Source: Chara braunii | Lineage: Eukaryota > Streptophyta > Charophyceae > Charales > Characeae | Reading direction: 5' to 3' | Length of the DNA: 24,742 nucleotides | Assembly (NCBI GenBank): GCA_003427395.1 | Contig: BFEA01000033.1 | Coordinates: 2,284,967 to 2,309,708, forward strand | Shown: in pieces, positions 10,338 through 19,347 of the stretch | Position numbering within the stretch: the stretch's first letter is position 1 | Layout of the letters: every line of letters begins with the position of its first letter | Position numbers and translations under genes: made by a program | Notes under the pieces: generated by a model | Seen by the model: the letters and a program-made list of their open reading frames with translations, nothing else | Told to the model about the DNA's origin: nothing | Databases searched by the model: none

Positions 10338-10560
10338 TTTTTCTCAATTTCTATTTCTAGTTCTATTTCTATCTGCTAATCAACAACACAACGATGGTTA
10401 GTCTGCAAACATCCACAAGACAGCCCACGACAGTTAAGTACGCAAGGAACAGCAACAACACACAATAATCAGACAATCGTTAGCTGCTGCTGCTCCCACT
10501 GTCCGCTTGCAGATGTCTGTGTGACCAGGCACGCGTCCAGGCGCGTGGCGCTACAGCATT
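10338..10560. other. non-coding spacer, continuation of the LINE target
   Basis: This is the sequence that adjoined 5342 before the LINE arrived. It starts with short TTCTATTTCTAG-like repeats (10338-10375). It has no gene and is probably part of the 5' leader of the minus-strand gypsy element. Confidence 0.45.
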
Positions 10561-10685
10561 AACTCCCGTTGTACCGCCCGCGTGATTCAAGCGCATGCAA
10601 GGCTTCTCTCCACCAGCCTGTACTTGTGTGAGCGGCCTGCCACATTAGCTCAGCAATGCCCACAAGTGTGTCACGTCCGCAGAAA

Positions 10686-11150
10686 TGTGCCACATCAACA
10701 CGTCAATGGGCTCTGCATATGCCACGTCAGCAGTGGTATACCGCCTTGTCTTCAAGAGGGAACCATGTCGGCAAAATACTTCGTTACTCCTTTGGAAGCT
10801 GCGGCGTCAATAATGGTACCACGCTGCCCTTCTGGACAAAGCCACATCAGCAATAGTACCTCGATGCTCTTTAGGGAGGTGCCACATCAGCAATGCCACC
10901 TCAACAGGGCAGTGCAGAACACGGCAGCAGGAAGTGTACACAATGGCACAATATTGCATGCCACGTCAGCAAGCTCCTATCCATGTCAGCAAGTTGCCTG
11001 CCACCTCAACGATCAGCTGCCGTCCTTGTCGTCACTCTGTAAGTGATGGTAAGTGCCACATTAACTCCTCCCGTATGCCACACCAGCACTCCTTCCCTTC
11101 TCGCCAGTTTCTCTATCCAGTGCCATGTCAGCAATCATTTCGCCACATGG
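10686..11150. repeat. degenerate TGCCACRTCAGCAA motif array
   Basis: About ten versions of one motif occur in 465 bp. Exact TGCCACGTCAGCA is at 10720-10732 and 10959-10971. Longer versions ending in GTACC lie at 10801-10820 and 10841-10860 (GCCACATCAGCAATAGTACC), and others are near 10689, 10763, 10881, 10981, 11054, 11086 and 11121. Spacing is irregular, so it is not a simple satellite. The motif includes an ACGTCA core like plant bZIP sites (reverse complement TGACGTGGCA). No protein is encoded. Confidence 0.7.
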
Positions 11151-11229
11151 CACTGAGTTTTCTTCCTGCGGATGTAATATTCCAAGCAGTAAAAGGGCCT
11201 TTACCCGATTCAGACCCTGAATGACGAAT

Positions 11230-12290
11230 GCAGCATAGTGGGGTCACTCGGCCAGAGCCCAACTCGTGAAAAGCAGATCAAAAGGCATGTTCTCTGGGTC
11301 AAAAGTCACATCCTAACTAAAGCAAAAGTCATGTCAAACGTCACGGTTGTGCCCCTGGACGAACAGTTGCAGTATTCAATTGTGGGAGACACATCTGTTC
11401 ATCCAGAGGGTGTGCAAGTCATGTCTAATCGTGCAATAGATGTGTCTGTTCGTGCAGTAAGTGTGTCTGTTCTATGAAGAAGTCAAAGGGGTAAGGTCCC
11501 AGTTCAGATTCAAGTCAAAGGGAAAGTCTAGATACAGGTTAGGAGTCCGAAATTCAGGCCTGAAGGCCGCAGCAGCAGGTCTGGGACAGGGAAGACCCAA
11601 GTGTGCCAATGCAGACCTCGCGAAGGGAGGCCAGCAGTATAAGAAACCAGGCCAGCCTCCCCACACGACAGTTCTCCAGTGGCATTGTTGCGTGGAAGTG
11701 CTGAAAGCACTTGTGAGCTGGCATGCTGGTGAAGCGCTGGCAGAAGAAGCTGCGCAAGAGGAGAGAAGGGGCTGGGCGCTGGCGGGCAGAAGCAGCCATA
11801 GCTGCGCCAGCATGTTAGTAGATGTAGAAGGGTTAGAGGTAGTCTTCAGTGAGTAGCATTCAGAGTAGATTCTCGTAGTAGGAGTGTGCATGCATGGTGG
11901 GACGAGAGGACCAAGACAAGGGATCTTGAGAGAGGAGCAAGAGGAGAGGGACAGGTTCCTGAGTTGGCTATGGTGGATACTTACCTGTTCCGCGCTGCAT
12001 TGTCATCTGGAGGAGGCGCTGGCAGAGCCAGGCCCCTGTGCTGTTGATGAACGAGGGAGACTTGTGATACTATTCGGCGCTTTACTCTTGAACTCAAGAT
12101 ACTCTTTATAATGTTGTTGTGATAATACAAGCTGCGCTACCTTGGTTCTCATCCCATCTCGGCTTTGCTTTGTGTGAAGCTTCATAATCTGTGTGAATGA
12201 TATCTTGGCATGCAACGTGATACACTCTGGCAAGTTGTGGACAGTCAGGTCCCTTGCAGCAGCAAATAATAATAAAAAAATGCCGCTCTT
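11230..12290 (+). mobile_element. LTR-like sequence B (plus strand, boundaries approximate)
   Basis: It resembles sequence A in order and in short shared words: a U3-like region with repeated GTCAAA/GTCATG phrases (11310-11520), a TATA-like element (TATAAGA, 11639-11645), then TAGTCTTCAG (11840-11849) and GGATACTTACCTG (11975-11987), then a T-rich U5-like part. No gag or pol and no clear primer-binding site follow before the ATC microsatellite at 12316, so it may be a solo LTR or a fragment. Open frames in it are short and unrecognised. Exact ends and target duplication were not found. Confidence 0.4.
11639..11645 (+). promoter_or_regulatory. TATA-like box of LTR-like sequence B
   Basis: TATAAGA lies 200 bp before the TAGTCTTCAG word and 330 bp before the GATACTTACCTG word. 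The equivalent distances in sequence A are about 95 and 260 bp. This is weak evidence alone, supported by the shared order. Confidence 0.4.
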
Positions 12291-12315
12291 CTTCTCCATG
12301 GCGGACAATCATCGC

Positions 12316-12342
12316 ATCATCATCATCATCATCATCATCATC
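12316..12342. repeat. (ATC)9 microsatellite
   Basis: Nine perfect ATC triplets lie between LTR-like sequence B and the primer-binding site of the minus-strand LTR. Such runs are usually length-variable. Confidence 0.95.
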
Positions 12343-12386
12343 TCATCCAATGTCATAATTAGCAGTGCACGAGGTAGGAGAATATC

Positions 12387-12398
12387 GCTCCGATACCA
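12387..12398 (-). promoter_or_regulatory. primer-binding site (initiator tRNA-Met type)
   Basis: On the minus strand the sequence is TGGTATCGGAGC, which matches the canonical plant LTR-retrotransposon site TGGTATCAGAGC at 11 of 12 bases. It lies 3 bp beyond an LTR end (..TTACA at 12402 on that strand), exactly as expected. First-strand synthesis would have been primed here, so the internal region extends leftward. Confidence 0.8.
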
Positions 12399-12401
12399 AA
12401 T

Positions 12402-13460
12402 TGTAATGAACCAGGTCTCGTTGAGAAGCCAGTCAGTAATGCAATTACATGTCCATGTCTCGATGATATGCACGATTCAAGAGTATCGTCTCATCAAAGA
12501 GGAGCATTAGAGGAGAGAGTCTGAACCCAGCGCGCCTCATGAAGTCTCCAACATCAATTACATGTCCATGTCTCGATCATATGCACAAGTCAAGAGTATC
12601 GTCTCATCAAAGAAGAGCATTAGAGGAGAGAAAGAGCAGAGAAAAAACAGAGAAGAGGAGGAGCAGAATCACAATGATTGTATGTCTCTTTCTCTCTCTT
12701 CCACTTCCACTTCCACTTCAGGCTTCTCCCCTATCGCCACCTCAGCAATGCATGTTCCCTCTGCTGTCCTCTGACATAATTCCTCTCCAGATCTTAACAG
12801 CGCGTCCATCCTCCCTCTACGTTAGCAATCAGATATGGAGGATGGCGCAGCACTTCCTCACCTTCGTGGAGACAGCAGCAGATCACACGTGTCGTCGCCA
12901 GGTGAGTCCAGGTAAGCTTCCCCACATCTCCCTTCAGTCTCACAGCCCTGATCCTCCTCCTTGCCAATCCTCCTCACCTAGTCTAGACCTATGCGGCTAT
13001 AGCCAGGCCATTATAATCTCCCTCTAGGCTGGCGCCCTCCAGCAGTATCTGGTGCCAGCATCCAACTCCAGCAGCCTCACGAGACAGCACTAGCATCAAG
13101 CCAGCACAAGGCAGAATGCCTTCCCCAGTGTCTGACTATCCTTTGTAGCGTTGATCATTGTTGATTGGTATGGATCAGTTTTGCCTTTGACAGTGTCGAT
13201 GCTCCAGATTTGCCCGATCTCGACGCCCGAGGCTGACTACTCGATCTGGACTGGAATCTTCAGGATACCTGCAGACAACCAGTGATGGAATCCCCAGTAT
13301 CTATGGCCGAGGCTGACTGCCAGGTTGATTTTGACTTTGGGCCTGCTTTCCCGTGCTTGCTCTGACCCTTGATTTTCCAAGAGTCAACTACGTCACGTGG
13401 GGGCTCTGGATGCTGTTTTTGACCCAGGCCCTGATACCCCTTGACCTTAGGCCCTTTACA
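12402..13460 (-). mobile_element. minus-strand 5' LTR of a gypsy-type element
   Basis: The inner edge is fixed by the primer-binding site: on the plus strand the LTR opens TGTAA at 12402-12406. The first good matching end is TTACA at 13456-13460, giving 1059 bp with 5-bp terminal repeats; this outer edge is a proposal. Minus-strand U3 (13460 to about 13030) has repeated GTCAAAGGTCACG-like phrases and a G-box (CACGTG, near 13394). A possible TATA element (ATTATAAT) is at 13010-13017. R/U5 contains a 113-bp-period duplication (12443-12634). No 3' LTR copy was recognised in the window, so the element is incomplete or its far end lies to the left. The likely gag is at 3965-5080. Confidence 0.65.
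12443..12634. repeat. 79-bp direct duplication at 113-bp spacing within the LTR
   Basis: 12443-12521 and 12556-12634 share about 79 bp (starting AATTACATGTCCATGTCTCG) with about five differences. It lies in U5 or late R of the minus-strand LTR, so the element's transcript would carry the motif twice. Confidence 0.85.
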
Positions 13461-13795
13461 ATACATTTCTCAGACTTGGGACGTGACCTTTGACCCCTGT
13501 TTCTGGCCTTTGACCAAAAGTGGCGACCTTTGCCCGTGACAGTGTGGCCATGAACTGAGTTTATTGCACAGTGTTTCGAAACAAGAAAATGGTCGAATGC
13601 GTGATTTGTTGTTTTATTCCTTCTCCGTCCAGCATCGCATGTGGAGAGCTTCTGCAATGTTGCAGACATTCAGCAAAGACTGAATCATCCTGTATAGCCT
13701 ACAATAGCCTGTTCATGAGCTACGACATGTTATCTATTTGTGTGTGCAAGATTGCAAGGGACTCCAAGGGACGACTGGGGGAGGGAGGTTCTAAG
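13461..13795. other. spacer between minus-strand LTR and plus-strand gypsy
   Basis: No gene or recognisable repeat. GTCAAAGG-type words continue to about 13530, so the LTR may extend a little further than 13460. The left end of the plus-strand gypsy lies somewhere between here and 13800; no LTR or primer-binding site for it is visible. Confidence 0.5.
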
Positions 13796-15510
13796 TGAAG
13801 GCCTGAAATGTGAAGGGCCTGGCCGGTTTCCGAAAAGGCAGGAGCAAGCCGCAAAGAAAAAGAAGTTGGAAGAAGAGTTGGAAAGGTTGTAGGAGGAGGA
13901 AGAAAAGTTGAAAGCAGAAGAGGAGAAAGAAGAAGAAGAAGAGAAAAAGGTGGAAGAAGAAGTGCCCCTGACTAGAAGAAGTATCAGGGAAAGAGGAGAG
14001 ACCAGTGGCACAAAGAAAGAGGGTTCCTGGCTGGAGAAGAAGGTTTCTGAAGGGGTTGCTAATCTGTCTTTGGGAGAAGAGGAGGAGGCGATGTTGTATG
14101 TTCCCAGGGAAGAACGTGAGGCGGTCGTTAAGGAATTAGAAGCCAAGGAAGATCCTCTCAAACAGCAGACGATAAAGGAGGAGAAAAAGTTGTTATGGCA
14201 GTTGCGTCTGACCGGAGAGAGGAAGAAGAGGATGGAGGCGGCAAGTAAGGCGGCGAAAGAACTGGAGGAGGTGAAACAGCAAAGGGCGCAGATGGAGGCA
14301 CAGGCGGATTTGCAAGGAAAGATGAAAGTGATGGCAAGGAACATAGAACGTCTGGCGCAGGCTCAGGAGGAGCAATACCAATTTGGGAGGAGTCAGGATA
14401 TAGCCTTGCGATCAATACAATTGGGGTTTAGAGAGTTTGCACGCGAAATGTGAATGCACGTGGGCTCAAAAGTACAGGCGAGGTTAGAGGGCACAGAGCG
14501 ATTCTGCACAGGTGGCATAGAAGGCACAAAGTTGGCTGCACCAAGCGAGGAAGAAGTTCGTCCCCGTAGGGAGCCTGTTAAGGTGAAGTTCCCTGATTCC
14601 TACAGTGGAGGAGAACTTCGATAATTGGGAGGTGAACTCCTACGTGCATCTTCAAAAGATATCTGCTGACGAACATGTTCTCATAGCCTTCCATGCGCTC
14701 AAGGACGAAGCAGCGAGCTTCGCCCAGTTGCTTTGTCGCGCTGCTAAGTGCGATAACGATATGGTTGCCTATTCTGCAATCACCCCTCTTAGTGAGTTTT
14801 TCAAATTATTGCACAAAAGGTTTGCAGATGTCACACAAAGCATTAGAGCTTCTGACAAACTGCAAACCATTCATTCTCGCCAATGGAGGAGTGTCAGGGC
14901 ACTCAAGGGTGTCATGGATGAGTTGGTCGCCGTTCTTAATCATGGGGTCACTGAGACCCAATTAGTCAACCTATTCTATCGTGCCATGCCCGAGCCTTTA
15001 CGCGGGCACTTCTTTGAGAAGAGTAGGTAGTCTACCATGACCTACGATACCCTGAGTAGGGAAGTGGTAGCGTATGAGGCGCAGTCCATGTCAGTTTCCA
15101 CTTTCCGGCACAAGGACTTGGATAAGGGCAAGAAGTGGAAAGGTCGTACCATCTCAGGACAGGTTAAGGGCAAGGATCACTTGATCATTACATTAGATGA
15201 GGGTGGTGTGGAAGAGGTCCCATATGATCAGATAGAGTGGGGTCTCGAAGAGGATGATGGTAGTGTGAGTCAGGGGAGGACTTATGCTGTTGTGGCGGCT
15301 GGAGGGAGGTCACAAGGAAGCGGAGGAGGCCAGGCTTCAGGTGGTCGTGGACAGGGCGATCAGGGGGTTGGCGGTAGAGGAAACCGCCAAGCGGTAGGTA
15401 GGGGTCAAGGTCCCCCGCAAAACCGCTCTCGTTTTAATTGGTCACCTTCTAGGAGGGGTGGATGGCACCCTGGCTTGCGTAGGGCAGGCATTGGGAAGAT
15501 TTGGGCTTAG
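13791..15510 (+). pseudogene. gypsy gag (plus strand), broken
   Basis: The N-terminal part (13791-14453) is a Lys/Glu coiled coil with TAG at 13890-13892 and TGA at 14451-14453, both in frame. The frame then continues to about 14610, where a shift near TACAGTGGAGGAGAA moves to a second frame carrying the gag core (14605-15510). There, WEVNSYVHLQK, HALKDEAASFAQLL and LHKRFADVTQS lead to MPEPLRGHF, with TAG at 15028-15030 in a Gln position. The C-terminal part is Gly/Arg/Gln-rich (about 15300-15440), as expected for an RNA-binding tail. The encoded protein would have assembled the particle and bound element RNA in the cytoplasm. Confidence 0.8.
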
Positions 15511-15524
15511 AATAGACAGTGTGG

Positions 15525-15600
15525 CAGCGTTGCCTAGACCAGGATCAGTGCATTTACTACAGTGATCCTGGGCATATTATAAAGTACTGCCCCAAGTATA
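15525..15600 (+). pseudogene. gag zinc knuckle with mutated cysteine
   Basis: The pattern is C-I-Y-Y-S-D-P-G-H-I-I-K-Y-C at 15549-15590. A CCHC knuckle needs C-x2-C-x4-H-x4-C; the spacing is exact, but the second Cys is Tyr (TAC at 15558-15560, one base from TGC). The knuckle binds packaging signals in the RNA; this copy should not bind zinc normally. It is out of frame with the preceding Gly-rich segment. Confidence 0.7.
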
Positions 15601-15612
15601 GAGAAGCCCGAT

Positions 15613-16480
15613 TTGTGCACAGGCAGCAAAAGGCAACCGCCGGTAGGGGTTGCAATTGCCCCTATCCCTAGACCATGTGGAGAAGAGTGCGCACACCATA
15701 TAGAAACTCCCAAACCACATGTGTCTATGGCAGAGGTTGCTGGCCAAGATAGTTGTTTAGAGACTGCTTGTGTTAGAGTCTCTCTAGGCACTTCCCTCAC
15801 AGGCGTGGCAGAAGAGTTGAAGGAAAGGATGCCTGCCTGGGCCAAGATGAAGACGGAGGCAAAAGGACCACTAGTCTTAGTAGATGTAGACGTCTTTAGA
15901 GGAAGAGTAGGGGCCCTTATAGACAGTGGGGCCACTCGCAGGTATATTAGTAGAAAAACGCTGCAAAAGCTGAAGTTAAATCTGAAGGTCCAAAAGTTAG
16001 AAGACCCTGTAGTCGTTATCCTCACAGACAATCGCACTATAATACTCAAATTCAATTTATTAAGAAATAGAAGAATATAGATTCTTCTATAGTAATCAAT
16101 ATATTCATGAATATTGTAGTAATGAATATCTAATTATTAATTTATAGTGCATATATTGTAATATTATGGGATTTATTTCTATTGTAAATCTGATAATTAG
16201 ATAAATAAATAATTAGCTAGTCGAGGATTACGTTGAGGGAGTCCAGGCGTGCTTTCGCCTAGAGAAGGATGGGAAGTTGGAGAAAGTTCTCAATTCCCTG
16301 ACTCTTCTCGTAGAGGACAACCTTCCTTTCAACATGGTCCTAGGACTGGACTGGGGAGAGGCAGCAGGGGGCCTGTTCCATGTGTCAGGAGCAGACAACT
16401 CTCTGGCACATTGCTGTCTCGGTGTTCCCGCATTCGCGTGATTGGCGAAGGAATAGTTAAGAACATGTTTTTGTAGCCTA
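15613..16480 (+). pseudogene. gypsy aspartic protease, split by an AT-rich insert
   Basis: The protease cleaves the Gag-Pol polyprotein. The active-site segment ALIDSGATRRYIS has its catalytic Asp at 15922-15924 (DSGA at 15922-15933). The frame then runs through KLNLKVQKLEDPVVVILTDN to about 16048, where it enters AT-rich foreign DNA and stops at 16078. Protease homology resumes at 16220 (VEDYVEGVQACF) and reaches NLPFNMVLGLDW near 16350. It is a single-Asp retroviral-type protease that works as a dimer. The insertion alone would inactivate it. Confidence 0.8.
16048..16217. mobile_element. AT-rich insert in the protease region (origin unknown)
   Basis: About 165-170 bp, roughly four-fifths A+T, in otherwise balanced coding sequence. 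It contains a perfect hairpin (ATAGAAGAAT 16067-16076, ATTCTTCTAT 16081-16090, 4-base loop), the palindrome ATATTCATGAATAT (16101-16114) and several ATTA/TAAT repeats. Gypsy protease homology lies on both sides. It could be a small MITE-like transposon or a patch of organelle DNA; the sequence does not decide. Confidence 0.65.
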
Positions 16481-17450
16481 TGTTAGGCCTATTACTGAGC
16501 CTACGGAAGAGAGACCCATAGATCCTGCTATTGCCAAGTTGCTGGAGGAATACACAGACTTAGCTAAGCCGCCTACAGGAGTAGTGTCGCGGCTGATTCA
16601 GCATCACATAGAGATAGAGCTTGGCAGTAAGACTCCTAAGGGAGCCATACACAGAATGTCCCCAAGGGAGTTATAGGAGTTGCACAAGCAGTTGGATGAG
16701 TTCCTCGAGAAGGGTTGGATTAGGCTCAGTTCATCTCCATTTGGAGCACCTGTTCTTTTTGTCCCCAAAAAAGGAGGGAGAGCTTAGAATGTGCATAGAC
16801 TATAAAGGTCTCAACGCCGTCACAGTAAAGAATGCAGAACCACTGCCCCGTATAGATGATCTCTTAGATTGGGTGCAGGGTTGCAAGTATTTTTCTAAAA
16901 TAGACTTGAAATCTGGTTATCATCTTATAGAAGTCCATCTTGATGACTAGTATAAGACGACATTCCGAATGAGATACGGGCACTACGAGTTTATAGTCAT
17001 GCCCTTTGGACTAACCAATGCGCCAGTGACATTCCAACGTTGTATGAATGATTTGCTTAGGCTGGTTAGATAGATTCGTTGTAGTGTACTTAGATGATAT
17101 TCCAGGAGCATGAGGGCCATCTGAGGTAGGTCTTGGAGAAGTTGAGGGAAGCTAACTTCAAGATTAACGCAAAGAAGTGCGAGTGGGCCAAGACATAAGT
17201 CCTATACTTGGGCCACGTCTTAGACGGAGATGGCATTCAACCCGAGAACAACAAAATAGCGGCGATCAGAGATTGGCCAACGCCTTGCACATTGACAGAG
17301 TTGCGCTCGTTCCTAGGCCTAGCCAACTATTATAGGAAATTTGTGAGAAACTTTTCCTATCGCCGCTCCCCTTCGCAGGTTGCTAAAGAAAGAGGCAATC
17401 TGGAAGTGGGATAAAGACTGTATATATAGTCCTCAAGGTAGTTGATCCAT
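16480..17450 (+). pseudogene. gypsy reverse transcriptase, multiply broken
   Basis: Conserved blocks run in order: [80 protein letters not shown] (17087-17098 for YLDD) and RSFLGLANYYRKFV. Damage: TAG at 16674-16676 and 16948-16950; an extra A in the run 16768-16773; a frameshift near 17060; loss of about seven codons straight after YLDDI near 17102; TAG at 17127-17129; TAA at 17196-17198; and a frameshift near 17352. The catalytic aspartates survive, but no single frame holds the domain. Confidence 0.85.
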
Positions 17451-17830
17451 CCTTACCTTTTGTTGTCACCACTGACGCAAGTTAGTACGACATAGGTGCT
17501 GTTTTACAGCAAGATGATGGCAATGGGTATAGGTCCGTAGAGTTAATGTCTGCTAGGATGCCTTCAGAGAAGGTAGCGACATCTACGTATGAGAGGGAAC
17601 TCTACGCTCTCAGGCAAGCGCTAGAGCACTGGAAGCACTACTTGCTTGGGAGACACTTCAAAGTCTATTCAGACCACGAGACACTAAGGTGGCCAAAGAC
17701 GCGGGCCAAGATGACACCTAAGCTTACTAGGTGGCCGCAGAGATAGATCAATGTGACTTTGAGCTGAAGCCAGTAAAAGGGAAATATAATGTAGTCGCGG
17801 GCGCTCTAAGTAGAAGAGCTGATTACTTTG
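17440..17830 (+). pseudogene. gypsy RNase H, broken
   Basis: RNase H removes RNA from the RNA:DNA hybrid. FVVTTDAS (17471-17482 for TDAS) is followed by an in-frame TAG at 17483-17485, then ERELYALRQALEHWKHYL and FKVYSDHETL (Asp at 17672). A one-base loss in the GG at 17733-17734 shifts the frame just before AAEIDQCDFELKPVKGKYNVVAGALSRR. Confidence 0.8.
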
Positions 17831-19347
17831 GAGCAATAGTTCACTATCTGGATACAGGGAGAGACCTGCAACAGAAAGTCAAAGAGGCATATGCGCAGGA
17901 CCCTATTTACAGTGATCTCCTCAAGAGAGTTAAGGAGTCTCCAGAGTCTGAGCCAGATTACTGCACTACAGATGGGTTACTATTTGAGAAGACCAATGTA
18001 GCTGACCGATTGTGCGATCCCGACAGTGAAGAGATCCGTAGTTTGATCCTAGGGGAATGTCACGACACAAAGGGACATTTTGGTTGGCAAAAGGCATTAG
18101 CCAACCTCATGCACGCATATACATGGCCAGGTATGAAAACGGACTGCATCGAGTATGTACACAGTTGCAAAGTCTGCCAACGGAATAAGACCACTACGTG
18201 GGGCCCTCTCGGTCTTCTCAGACCCTTACCGATCCCCACAGGACCCGAAGATTCTGTGTCCATAGACTTTATGGATGCTGGGGTCAAGAATAGGCATGGC
18301 AAGACCCAAGTCATGGTTATAGTTGATAGATTTAGTTAATATGCAATTTTTGTTTCTTTACCTGCAGACGCATGAACAGTTATAGACAAGTTCTTCGATC
18401 ATTGGGTCAGTGAACATGGTCTCCCGTTGTTGATAGTTAGTGACAGAGATACCAGGTTCACTAGTCAGAACTCGCAGGAGTTGATGAGAGTCTATGGCTC
18501 TTGGTTGTTAATGTCATCTGGCCGTCACCCTGAGACTAATGGTCAGACTGAACAGATGAACAAAATCCGGCAACAAGTTCTCAGGATGTATATTAGACCT
18601 GATCAGCTTAACTGGGATGAGATGCTTCCCAAGGTAGCCAGCGCATACAATAACGATGTGCACTTAGCAACGTGTCGCACTCCCAACGAGTTACATAAGT
18701 CCTTTAGACCACGTAGACCATTTGAGGGACTGAACCGGGACCAGGTTCAAGGGCTACCACCCGGTGCTAGGGAGTTTGCACTACACTACGAGAAGGAGAT
18801 TGCTACCGTCACAGAGAACCTCATGAAGGCCCAGCATAGAATGATAGAGCAAGCGAATAAGAACCGTCGCCCATCACAGCTTCAAGTAGGTGACTTAGTT
18901 TGGGTCAAGTCCAAAGAGTTTGCTCCTGAGGAGAACATCTCACCAAAGTTACTGCCTGCATACCGAGGACCATGGCCAGTCTTAGAAGTCAAGGGCGGGG
19001 AGGATGGACCGTCCTACACAGTCGAGATTCCAGCTCACCTCCACACCTATCTGGTGTTTCGTGCGTCAAAGTTGTTGCCTTGTACAACGAGTTAACAATT
19101 TCCATCGCGGAGATCCATGATCCCTCCGGACATGGACGGAAGGTACGACATTGACAGCATCGTAGGTGAAGATGTCTTTAGAACAGGAGGTAGGGGTCGT
19201 CCACAGAAACAATATAAGGTGAGGTTCGCTTTTCAGGACCCAAAGGACGACCGCTGGTTTACACGAACAGAACTTCTAGAGACAGCTCCCGAAGTAGTCC
19301 GAGCATACGAAAGAGATAAGAAAGCAAAAGGTCCTGCCTTAGACTGA
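17731..19347 (+). pseudogene. gypsy integrase with chromodomain-like C-terminus
   Basis: Integrase joins element DNA to the host chromosome. One frame runs 17731-19347 with three stops (TAA 18337-18339, TGA 18373-18375, TAA 19093-19095). The zinc-binding H-H-C-C region lies at about 18055-18190 (GHFGWQKALANL, SCKVCQRNK). The catalytic D-D-E triad is intact: Asp in SIDFMD (18265), Asp in SDRDTRF (18442), Glu in HPETNGQ (18532). The GPWPVLEV block near 18970 is the typical C-terminal module. The last 75 codons (YDIDSIVGEDVF..QYKVRF..DDRWFTRTELLE) resemble a divergent chromodomain, which in chromoviruses steers insertion toward marked chromatin. It is the best-preserved part of this element. Confidence 0.85.

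Noticed and set aside
10582-11224. Frames of 96-154 codons across the TGCCACRTCAGCAA array
   Set aside because: Their repeats (HQQ, HISN) simply translate the DNA motif in two frames.
11472-11891. 139-codon minus-strand frame with a Ser/Ala-rich middle
   Set aside because: Overlaps plus-strand frames of similar length in GC-rich LTR-like DNA and matches nothing.
13730-14344. 204-codon minus-strand frame rich in Ser/Phe
   Set aside because: It is the antisense of the Glu/Lys-rich gypsy gag coiled coil.
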